From positions 1-34,014 of the IMG/VR virus record IMGVR_UViG_3300022934_000082: a stretch of DNA of 34,014 nt; one strand, given 5' to 3'. A program made the position numbers and the translations under genes. This document shows, piece by piece, positions 15,140-21,884 of this stretch. Position 1 is the first letter of the stretch. Every line of letters begins with the position of its first letter. Source of the DNA: a virus. The notes below the pieces were generated by a model that was given only the letters and a program-made list of their open reading frames with translations, did not search any database and was not told the DNA's origin.

Positions 15140-16059
15140 CAGAAAGTTATGCTCCCTGATCCGGTGAACTTGTAAATGTTGTAAGAGCCGTCCGCTGTTA
15201 CGGTTGGCGATCCAGTGGTTGCGGATGCGGTTGAAGTAGTGCGAAGAATTACAACACCGGCACCGCCTGCGGAACCGCTTGCTTGATAGCCATCTGGAGC
15301 GCCACCGCCGCCGCCCCCAGTGTTAACTGTGCCTGATGAATTTGTAACGCTTACTCCGCCACCGTTGCCGCCACCACCTGAGCCGCCGCTACCGCCCGCA
15401 ACATTCATTTTTCCGCCGCCTCCTCCCCCGCCTCCAGCATAAACCACTGAAGATCCTGTAATTGAGGAAGAAGCCCCGCCACCGCCGTCGCCTCCAGAGC
15501 CATCGCTTGGGGAGTTTTGCCCTGCCGCGCCTGCACCTCCGCCGCCGCCTCCGCCATAATTGTCACCATACGCGCCGCCGCCATTATTACCTTGACCCGA
15601 CACACCAGCGCCGACAGCACCGCCGCCTCCACTTGATGGTGACCCAGCCCCGCCGCCAGAGCCGCCAGCACCTCCAGCTTTTATTGATGACGTGCTACTA
15701 TTTCCGCCGCCACCCCCGCCGCCGCTAGCGGTAGATGTTGAAAAAACAGAGTCATTACCTGTTGCACCTTGACTAGCTTGACCACCGCCGCTACCGCCAG
15801 CTCCGACTGTCACGGTATATGTAGAACCGGCAGTAATAATGAAATTAGTTACGCTGAGGTATCCGCCCGCTCCGCCTCCGCCTGCACCGCCATTACCATC
15901 TAAGTTAGTGTCTCCTCCACCTCCGCCGCCGCCACCAGCCACAACAAGATAGTCTGCTACTGCTTCTAAGCTGGGCCAGTTAGCGCCCATTTTAGCTGTT
16001 CTTTCGTCTTTTAAATTCCAAACGCCTGACGCGCCGGAGATAGAGGGAAACTGAGCCAT
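15139..16059 (-). CDS. Glycine-rich tail adhesin
   Basis: A 306-residue protein. The N-terminus 'FPSISGASGVWNLKDERTAKMGANWP' is a docking segment seen in many phage fibres. Then 'VADYLVVAGGGGGGGG...GGYLSVTNFIITAGSTYTVTVGAGG' opens a glycine-rich domain that runs to about residue 275, with some ten poly-Gly blocks. The C-terminus ('AGGAGVVILRTTSTA...YNIYKFTGSGSITF') closes it with beta strands. Glycine-rich domains of this kind form polyglycine-II bundles in the Gp38-type adhesins of T-even phages, where their exposed loops recognise outer-membrane proteins; a similar receptor-recognition role is inferred here. Its ATG overlaps the preceding stop by one base. Confidence 0.8.
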   Translation of the reverse strand: MAQFPSISGASGVWNLKDERTAKMGANWPSLEAVADYLVVAGGGGGGGGDTNLDGNGGAGGGGAGGYLSVTNFIITAGSTYTVTVGAGGSGGGQASQGATGNDSVFSTSTASGGGGGGGNSSTSSIKAGGAGGSGGGAGSPSSGGGGAVGAGVSGQGNNGGGAYGDNYGGGGGGGAGAAGQNSPSDGSGGDGGGGASSSITGSSVVYAGGGGGGGGKMNVAGGSGGSGGGGNGGGVSVTNSSGTVNTGGGGGGAPDGYQASGSAGGAGVVILRTTSTASATTGSPTVTADGSYNIYKFTGSGSITF

Positions 16060-16412
16060 TAGCTAAGCTCCTCGTAAGAGCAAACCGCCTCAAGGTCTGA
16101 CGCCGCGTTTGCAGTCAGTCGCAAGTCATCGCCCTCTTCCAGATAAATCGCCTTTGAAATTACGTCTAAGGTCGCATCTGCTGGCACCACAACCGTTTTG
16201 GCTATGTGATAAGCGGTAGATGACCTGTAAAGGTCTACGTTGATCTCAGCGTTGTTTGTGCCATCTACGTTGGAGATATACAGCGCATTGATCTTGATTA
16301 CTTTCCCAGAGCTTGCCGCATTGGAGACAATCGCCGTGGCGCTGGTTCCAACAGCCTGCACTGCCGTTTTCGCTGTAAGAGTTGCAACGCTTACAATGTT
16401 AGGTGCCGCCAT
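16059..16412 (-). CDS. Small beta-sandwich virion protein
   Basis: A 117-residue protein predicted to be all beta: 'TSATAIVSNAASSGKVIKINALYISNVDGTNNAEINVDLYRSS' followed by 'IAKTVVVPADATLDVISKAIYLEEGDDLRLTANAASDLEAVCSYEEL'. This layout resembles small Ig-like or jelly-roll accessory proteins in marine phage tail regions, which usually lack an assigned role. A perfect GGAGG ribosome site overlaps the last codons of the preceding gene and precedes the ATG. It may be a decoration or fibre-associated protein; no finer call is possible. Confidence 0.66.
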   Translation of the reverse strand: MAAPNIVSVATLTAKTAVQAVGTSATAIVSNAASSGKVIKINALYISNVDGTNNAEINVDLYRSSTAYHIAKTVVVPADATLDVISKAIYLEEGDDLRLTANAASDLEAVCSYEELS

Positions 16413-16413
16413 T

Positions 16414-17943
16414 TCAGCCTCCGAAGAACATATTTAGGGCGATGATGTTTGAGTTACTTGCTCCGCTTGACCCTGACCCACCGCCACCTGTCGGGTTGGC
16501 CTGCACCCACTGATTTGAATCGCCGTCGTTGTAATAGATGTAGGTCTTGAGAGCGTTGGGGTCGAACCACATATCCCCCGAGCTGGGGTTGCTCGGCGCA
16601 GTTTCTTGGATCGCCACAGATGTATTGGAATCGCGGGAACCGGAGGGGTTAGCCTTGACCCACTGCGACGAAGATCCATCGTTGTAGTAAACGTAAAGCC
16701 GCAGAGTAGTTGTGTCATACCAAAGATCGCCGTCAGACGGGGAGCTTGGTGCTGTATCTGCGGTGGTTACAGATGCCCCACCGCCACCGCCGCCAGACTG
16801 TGCAACCCAGTCGTAGTCTGTGCCGTTCCAGCTCAACACTTCGTTTGTGGCGGCGGTACTGGTGTTCAGGTGGCTATCAACGCTACTATTACTATACGAG
16901 CCGCCGCTCGGAGATACTGCATCCCAGCGACTGTTTGCGTTATCCCAGGTAAGCACCTGCCCGTCTGTGGGCGTCATGGCGTTTACATCAGACAAATCTT
17001 CGATACTTTGTCCGGTGATGTCGGTTAGATACGTTCCGAGATCGCTAATCTGCGATTCAGTGATCGAAAGAGCGGCTTGATGCTGGGTTACGCTGGACTG
17101 CGTAATATTTGCATTAGGCACGTTTGCCCACGTTACAGATGCCGTCAGGTCATTAGTCTCTGTATAGCTAGTTAAATAACCCGCTGTAGAGTGATCGCCC
17201 CAGCCGTAAGCTGTGTTCCAGTTGGTTATGTTAGTGGATGTAATGCCGTAGGCGGCAGACGCTACAAATACGGGGTCTGTTTCTGTGTAGCTGGTCAAGT
17301 AACCAGATAAATCAGGAGGCGTATAAGTGAAAGCGCCCGTGCTGTTGTTGTAGCTAAGGGCTGCTGTGCCTGCGGTGTTGGTGGTAACAGAGAGGTCGGT
17401 CAACGCTATGCCGCCGCTCGCTGTAGCAGGTTCCCACTGACTGTTCGCATTGTCCCAAGTTAGAACCTGCCCATCAGTCGGCGCTGTCGTTGATGTATCT
17501 ACATCACTGAGATCATCGATCTGCGCGGCTCTGGGGATGATAATTTCCCCTGCCATAGAGCCGTGATACTGACAGTTGTAGTAGAGCTTGGATGGGGCGT
17601 CCATTGGCACCGTAAACGTAATTGTCCCTACAGCGGTGCCGTTGTTTGTTACGCCATCAGAATATGCGTTCCCTGTGCCCGTGCCACTTGTACTATTAAT
17701 ATAGAAAGGATGACCAGAGGCATTAACCTCAAAATCGTAGGTCTGCCCCCGCGTCAAATATAGAGTCGGATTTGAATCTGAAGTCGTTCCTGAGCCACTA
17801 AAAAGATAAGCGCTAGAGCCGCTATTCGTAATAGTAAATAGACCGCTGCTGCTGGCGACATTCCAAACGCCGAGCGTTGAGTCGTACACGAATCCGTTAT
17901 GAACGTCACCATCCGAAGGGCTAGCGGGGAAATCTAAACTCAT
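16414..17943 (-). CDS. Tail fibre protein with cupredoxin-like (blue copper) domain
   Basis: A 509-residue fibre. Residues 4-29 are the '[23 protein letters not shown]' module. Residues about 33-137 look like a cupredoxin: '[20 protein letters not shown]' then '[18 protein letters not shown]', with H78, C124, H127 and M130 forming the Cys-x2-His-x2-Met plus upstream His set of type 1 copper sites. Two 'DLSDV...[16 protein letters not shown]' modules (about 143-172 and 315-345) flank a region with '[12 protein letters not shown]' repeats, and two '[23 protein letters not shown]' modules lie near the C-terminus. Its start overlaps the stop of the gene before it. The fibre role is well supported by context; copper binding is inferred from residues only. 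Confidence 0.75.
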   Translation of the reverse strand: MSLDFPASPSDGDVHNGFVYDSTLGVWNVASSSGLFTITNSGSSAYLFSGSGTTSDSNPTLYLTRGQTYDFEVNASGHPFYINSTSGTGTGNAYSDGVTNNGTAVGTITFTVPMDAPSKLYYNCQYHGSMAGEIIIPRAAQIDDLSDVDTSTTAPTDGQVLTWDNANSQWEPATASGGIALTDLSVTTNTAGTAALSYNNSTGAFTYTPPDLSGYLTSYTETDPVFVASAAYGITSTNITNWNTAYGWGDHSTAGYLTSYTETNDLTASVTWANVPNANITQSSVTQHQAALSITESQISDLGTYLTDITGQSIEDLSDVNAMTPTDGQVLTWDNANSRWDAVSPSGGSYSNSSVDSHLNTSTAATNEVLSWNGTDYDWVAQSGGGGGGASVTTADTAPSSPSDGDLWYDTTTLRLYVYYNDGSSSQWVKANPSGSRDSNTSVAIQETAPSNPSSGDMWFDPNALKTYIYYNDGDSNQWVQANPTGGGGSGSSGASNSNIIALNMFFGG

Positions 17944-18800
17944 GTGTCACCTAGCCTCTCAAAATATAGTCTTGCGACCAGCGAGTCACCAGAGCTGGCG
18001 CTTACTCCATATATGCGTACTTTGTGGGTAGACGTGTTTGTTACATCAAAAATATAAGTGGCACTTCCGTTACTGATGTCGTAAGAGCTTTCGCCTAACG
18101 TGCCTGTTACTGTGACGACGTTGCCCCATGAAACGCCGTTACTACCTGTAACTGAGATAGCAGCCTCGACCGCGCTGCTAAAACAAGTAAACTCAAAGTC
18201 GGCCTGTACTTTGTAGATCCCAGTGGATGGAAATGTAAAAACACCGCTCGAAACAGACATCCCTGTTCCAATATAAGAGCCGAGTCTGTTCCAGTTACCA
18301 GTAAGCGCTGCACCATTTAACTGATAGCCGTCGCTTTCCCAGTTGTCTGCCTCGGCAGCGCTCGGAGCAGCGCCTGTCTCCCATTTGGATGTCGATGAGT
18401 TATAGACAAGAAGATCACCATTTGACGGAGTGCCCAAGCTGGTATCGGTCAGTCCATCAAGAGTAGTTCCTCCTGCAACCGATGCCGAAGGAGTACCTGA
18501 TGCTACCCACTGACTGGAGTTGCCATCGTTGTAGTAGACGTAAGTGACACCGTTCGTTTCCGAAAACCACAGGTCACCATCAGAAGGACTAGATGGTGCG
18601 GTTGCAGACGTTGTTACGCTAGCCCCGCCGCCTGTAGCTACAGCCCAAACGCCATCCTTCCTTACATACTCATTTCCATCAGACGCTGCCGATCCCGCCG
18701 CATCTTCTAGCTTGTCTGTATTTAAGTTGGTGAAATTAGAGTCCACCTCTGTGTTAGTCAGAGGTGAACCCTTTCCACTCCGCGTGACTATAGTAGCCAT
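17940..18800 (-). CDS. Tail fibre protein with C1q-like C-terminal domain
   Basis: A 286-residue protein. The N-terminus '[27 protein letters not shown]' is a common start of marine phage fibres. It then has one '[28 protein letters not shown]' module (about 70-98) and one '[20 protein letters not shown]' module (about 118-145). The last 120 residues, '[22 protein letters not shown]...[23 protein letters not shown]', resemble the C1q/TNF-like jelly roll (G-x-F-x-x-P-x-x-G-x-Y), a trimeric binding head used by several fibres. GAGGAAC precedes the ATG. The C1q-like call rests on one motif and the strand pattern. Confidence 0.68.
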   Translation of the reverse strand: MATIVTRSGKGSPLTNTEVDSNFTNLNTDKLEDAAGSAASDGNEYVRKDGVWAVATGGGASVTTSATAPSSPSDGDLWFSETNGVTYVYYNDGNSSQWVASGTPSASVAGGTTLDGLTDTSLGTPSNGDLLVYNSSTSKWETGAAPSAAEADNWESDGYQLNGAALTGNWNRLGSYIGTGMSVSSGVFTFPSTGIYKVQADFEFTCFSSAVEAAISVTGSNGVSWGNVVTVTGTLGESSYDISNGSATYIFDVTNTSTHKVRIYGVSASSGDSLVARLYFERLGDT

Positions 18801-18814
18801 GCTAGTTCCTCAGA

Positions 18815-19261
18815 TTAGGAAGCTGAGACCGTAATAGTCCACGTAATGGTCATGCTGTCGCTTGCGCCTTTTGTCACAGTGCCAAAGACCGTACGACAGA
18901 GCATGGTTCCTGCTGAAGAGGCATTGAAGATACCGGCTTCGGTCAATGAACCAGTTCCGTCACCTGCGGCCCAGCTACAAACATACGCAATAGAGTTGTC
19001 TGTAACCGTGGTGCTGGTTAAGGCGTTACGGTCCAGCTCGGTGCCGAGAGCAGTGTCAGCACCAGCCGCAGCAGTAGAGCCAGTGCCCACTGCCATGTGG
19101 CTCATTACGTTCTCGCTCGTACCGCTCATGCGAGATGCAATGTAGTCCAGTCCAGTATCGACGATCAGGTTTTCAACCTTCTTCTCGTCTTTGATACTTC
19201 CATCGGGGCCACGAACAATGATGTCCAGTGTTCCCTTCGCTTTGAGTCCATCGATGATCAT
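18815..19261 (-). CDS. Conserved beta-rich tail-region protein
   Basis: A 148-residue protein. The N-terminal 60 residues ('GTLDIIVRGPDGSIKDEKKVENLIVDTGLDYIASRM') are followed by 'HMAVGTGSTAAAGADTALGTELDRNAL' and a beta-rich end ('LTEAGIFNASSAGTMLCRTVF...MTITWTITVSAS'). This pattern (unknown-valued field, 'AVGTGxTxxxxxDTxLxxE', 'ITEAGIF') is widespread in phage tail regions and is thought to be a small structural or baseplate-fibre connector; its role is unproven. A clear AAAGGAAC ribosome site precedes ATG 19261. The gene is 12 bases behind the repeat-rich 426-residue gene. Confidence 0.68.
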   Translation of the reverse strand: MIIDGLKAKGTLDIIVRGPDGSIKDEKKVENLIVDTGLDYIASRMSGTSENVMSHMAVGTGSTAAAGADTALGTELDRNALTSTTVTDNSIAYVCSWAAGDGTGSLTEAGIFNASSAGTMLCRTVFGTVTKGASDSMTITWTITVSAS

Positions 19262-19273
19262 GGCTTAGTTCCT

Positions 19274-20554
19274 TTAGGTTAGGGTTCGTTTGACTCCGAC
19301 AAAGTCGTCGCTGAAGTAATCAGTGCTACTGACGTAGCCCTGAGCCAGAAGAACGCCCGTGTCGGAGCAATTGGCGGGGTCTTCTAGGGTCTTGGAAAAT
19401 GCGGCGGCGTAAGCATCCGCTGCATCGAAAGTGTTTGATTTGTTCGCGCCAAAGGAGAAAGCAGCAGCGTCTGTCGCATTGGCTGTATTGCTGGGGTTAA
19501 CCACTTCCTCAAGTAAGAACGCATCCGAGATGTCAGCAGTGTCAGCAATAACTTTTGAAAATGACTTAGCAAACGTGTCGATGACCGAAGGCGTCTCCGC
19601 TTTGACCAAAGAAAGCGTGAAAACAGTGCTCTCACTAACCTCTGCTGTGTTGCCTGTCTGCAGGCCGGTGCCAAAGTTTTTCTCAAGCAGCAAAAGGGGG
19701 CTGTCAGCGGCGTCAGCACCATCCGACTTAACCAAACTAGGCGCTTTACCTACCTGCTCCGTTACTAAAGGCGTTTCGCTCACTGCCTTATCGAAGGCAT
19801 AGAAGGGGGCGTCGGTCGCTGACGAACTGTCAGAAACCGGCTTGCTGTAATCTAAAGCAGCAACGTCTGTTGCTCCCGCCGTATTTTGGGGGAACTGATT
19901 TAAGCCCTGAAGTACTGAAGGAGAAATTGAGTCTCCAACACTAACTGAGTCGCTAAACGTTCGCACGTACTGTACTACACGGGAAAACACGTCTGCAGCT
20001 ACGGGCGTATCAGTTAAACTTTTATTGACTGTAAATATTTGCGCGTCAGTAATTTGTGGGGCTTCTGACAGATTTTTAGAAAAGCTCCATAGATAGCTGT
20101 CAGTACTAGACGCGGCGTCTGAGTATGCAGGCTGAAAATGTATCTGAGCTATATCAGTTGCCGACCACGCATCTGCGTAAACGGTGTCGAGGTCAAAACT
20201 AAAGCTATCGCTAGCCTCAGCCATTTCTGAGACATTCTTTGCAAATTGAATAGCGGCGGCGTCCAGAACCGTGCCCGTGGACACCACGTCAGAAACATTT
20301 TTGAACAAGTGAGCAACGTAAAGATCAGAACTGCCTGCCGAATCGATAATGGCTTTTTCCACTGCGACTCGCATAAGATCGGCCAATAACATTTCATCAG
20401 TTAAAGAAATGATCTTACCGACAAACAACGATCCAGAGTCCAAATGCACGTTTGTAGCAATCAGTTCTGTTGTGCGAACGTCCGCAAGGCTAATCTGTCC
20501 ATTAGCCTTGCTAATTGCTCTAAGCAGTGCTTGCTGTATGGAAGCGCGAATCAT
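19274..20554 (-). CDS. Repeat-rich fibrous tail protein
   Basis: A 426-residue protein built, from about residue 75 to 400, of at least ten imperfect repeats of 20-30 residues with the pattern [F/L]xxxKxxSDxxxxTDxxxxxF (for example 'WSFSKNLSEAPQITDAQIF', 'LDYSKPVSDSSSATDAPFY', 'FSFGANKSNTFDAADAYAA'). The final segment 'YVSSTDYFSDDFVGVKRTLT' is a separate short motif seen at the ends of similar marine phage proteins. The regular Asp/Ser/Ala-rich repeats suggest an elongated fibre or shaft. The first 70 residues are non-repetitive and may dock to the virion. It is coupled to the preceding gene through an ATGA overlap. No catalytic signature seen. Confidence 0.68.
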   Translation of the reverse strand: MIRASIQQALLRAISKANGQISLADVRTTELIATNVHLDSGSLFVGKIISLTDEMLLADLMRVAVEKAIIDSAGSSDLYVAHLFKNVSDVVSTGTVLDAAAIQFAKNVSEMAEASDSFSFDLDTVYADAWSATDIAQIHFQPAYSDAASSTDSYLWSFSKNLSEAPQITDAQIFTVNKSLTDTPVAADVFSRVVQYVRTFSDSVSVGDSISPSVLQGLNQFPQNTAGATDVAALDYSKPVSDSSSATDAPFYAFDKAVSETPLVTEQVGKAPSLVKSDGADAADSPLLLLEKNFGTGLQTGNTAEVSESTVFTLSLVKAETPSVIDTFAKSFSKVIADTADISDAFLLEEVVNPSNTANATDAAAFSFGANKSNTFDAADAYAAAFSKTLEDPANCSDTGVLLAQGYVSSTDYFSDDFVGVKRTLT

Positions 20555-20925
20555 CCGAAGGCAGCTCTAACCTTTAGTTTAAGTAAATCGACAACTGTCT
20601 GTATTGATCCGTCTTGGAAAGTAGCTTCGATCTCCCCCTCAAAAATCCCCGCCGTGTCGAGCGCTGGCGCGGGAAAATCAGTTGTGGCAACGCCGTTGTC
20701 TGCGTCACTCACCGTCATTGTCAACGTTGACTTAACCGTTGATGAACCAAGCTCCCGAATACGGAGCCGTACTGTGGCCCCGTTTAGGTCAATCGGTGCC
20801 CAAGTATCAGGGTTATTAGGGTCCAGCGTAGCGCCCTCAGCCGCTTCGCTAGCGTCCTTCAAAGTCACGACTACCCTCGGTAGCGTGTCACCTTGAACAA
20901 GTTCGAGAGTATCCGAGTAAGCCAT
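20551..20925 (-). CDS. BppU-like Ig-fold baseplate/fibre protein
   Basis: A 124-residue protein with the layout of the BppU N-terminal (DUF2479-type) domain: 'LELVQGDTLPRVVVTLKD', 'IDLNGATVRLRIRELGSS', 'GVATTDFPAPALDTAGIFEGEIEATFQDGSIQTV'. In lactococcal phages this Ig-like domain attaches receptor-binding proteins to the baseplate; in a short-tailed phage it may anchor a fibre. It is the first gene after the endolysin, separated by 24 AT-rich bases (20926-20949) in which a promoter could lie, though I see no strong one. Family match is moderate. Confidence 0.6.
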   Translation of the reverse strand: MAYSDTLELVQGDTLPRVVVTLKDASEAAEGATLDPNNPDTWAPIDLNGATVRLRIRELGSSTVKSTLTMTVSDADNGVATTDFPAPALDTAGIFEGEIEATFQDGSIQTVVDLLKLKVRAAFG

Positions 20926-20949
20926 AGTTTATATTACCATTACTAATAA

Positions 20950-21303
20950 TTAAACGTAAGTCCAAAGCATTGGGGAATGTGTCCGACGATCCACATGGAT
21001 GAACGATTTGGCGACGCCGACGCCCGTAAAACCCTGCTCAATGGCCTTGGTCACAATTGCCCATCTTTGCGCTCCTCCAGTAACAGCAATATCTGCAGCT
21101 ATCCCTTGAGCATGTTGCCCCGGTGCACTTTTCTTTGCTTCAAGGCTGTGAGTGGGCGACCTATAACCAGAGGTAATAATGAACGGGAATCCACATGCCT
21201 CTCTCAGATCATCTAGACGGCTAATGAACTCAAGGTCCATGGCGTTTTCACCTGTCTCCTGACAGTCGAAATCACTGAGCTTGAAGTACTTAAAAGTCGT
21301 CAT
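20950..21303 (-). CDS. Endolysin, peptidase M15-type
   Basis: A 117-residue compact peptidase of the M15 (D-Ala-D-Ala carboxypeptidase/L,D-endopeptidase) fold. Visible motifs are 'ITSGYRSPTHS' with R48, 'GQHAQGIAAD' giving zinc ligands H64 and D71, and 'FIHVD' giving H103 with D105 nearby: the complete HxxxxxxD...HxD set. The length is typical of single-domain phage M15 lysins with no cell-wall-binding domain or signal peptide. It therefore depends on the holin encoded just upstream to reach peptidoglycan. Its ATG overlaps the stop of the small membrane gene (ATGA), completing a three-gene lysis cassette. Confidence 0.9.
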   Translation of the reverse strand: MTTFKYFKLSDFDCQETGENAMDLEFISRLDDLREACGFPFIITSGYRSPTHSLEAKKSAPGQHAQGIAADIAVTGGAQRWAIVTKAIEQGFTGVGVAKSFIHVDRRTHSPMLWTYV

Positions 21304-21494
21304 TCTTTCTTCCCCAAGAACAGGCCGAACGCCCCCGTCAACGCCCCTGTCATGACAGACACCAACGCTGCCTGCTCGGGCAGCGGGTCAGGAAGCGTCA
21401 TAAACCACTCCACGACCCGATATGTCATAACAAGCATTGCGACCATGAGTAATCGCGGGACGATTCTCCATGCGCTGAGCTGCTCGGGCGTCAT
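21300..21494 (-). CDS. Small two-helix membrane protein, lysis cassette
   Basis: A 64-residue protein with two probable transmembrane helices, 'IVPRLLMVAMLVMTYRVVEWFM' and 'ALVSVMTGALTGAFGLFLG', ending in a charged 'KKE'. It sits between the 3-TM holin and the endolysin, with 4-base ATGA overlaps on both sides. Proteins of this size and place are often pinholins, antiholins or spanin partners; the sequence alone does not decide between them. Confidence 0.75.
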   Translation of the reverse strand: MTPEQLSAWRIVPRLLMVAMLVMTYRVVEWFMTLPDPLPEQAALVSVMTGALTGAFGLFLGKKE

Positions 21495-21862
21495 TTACCC
21501 ACCCCCTTTATCCGCTCAAACGAGCGCGCTCCCCCCAATCCCAGCATGCCAAGTAACAAAGGCATCATTACCCCAGCGTCCGCTTGGGGAATCTCCAGGC
21601 CGAAGCCCGCAGCAATCGGTGCAACAAGGAAATTCACCATTAGACCAAGCACACAGGTATAGCCAGCCAGCGGTCTCCAGCTTGACTGGAACCAATTCCC
21701 TTTAGCGTCCAGCTTGAGCACTTCAATCTGCTGAAGCATAACTTCTTGATGATGCTTCTCGGACATGGTGGCGATCTCATGGGCGAGCTTCGCCTTTTGG
21801 TCCGCGTCAGGGATGAACTTGTCCAGAAGTCCGGTAACTGGTCCTATTAGTGCTTCAAGCAT
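21491..21862 (-). CDS. Holin of the 3-TM gene-transfer-agent type
   Basis: A 123-residue protein. An N-terminal hydrophobic/amphipathic helix ('ALIGPVTGLLDKFIPD') and a charged helix ('KAKLAHEIATMSEKHHQEVMLQQIEVLKLDAKGNWFQSSWRPLAGY') precede two strongly hydrophobic helices ('VLGLMVNFLVAPIAAGFGL', 'MMPLLLGMLGLGGARSFERIKG'). The 'WFQSSWRP' turn and the 'GLGGARSFERIKG' end are hallmarks of the GTA-type 3-TM holin family (GTA_holin_3TM). It would permeabilise the inner membrane so the M15 lysin can act. It is the first gene of the lysis cassette, directly after the ejection protein gene. Confidence 0.88.
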   Translation of the reverse strand: MLEALIGPVTGLLDKFIPDADQKAKLAHEIATMSEKHHQEVMLQQIEVLKLDAKGNWFQSSWRPLAGYTCVLGLMVNFLVAPIAAGFGLEIPQADAGVMMPLLLGMLGLGGARSFERIKGVGK

Positions 21863-21884
21863 GTAAGTCCCCTACTTAAATTCT

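Noticed and set aside
15270-15940. GC-rich block on the plus strand as an RNA or foreign island
   Set aside because: The bias is fully explained by glycine codons (GGN) of the adhesin on the minus strand.
20926-20949. Promoter in the AT-rich gap before the BppU-like gene
   Set aside because: A TAATAT hexamer is present but no acceptable -35 lies 16-18 bases upstream; insufficient support.
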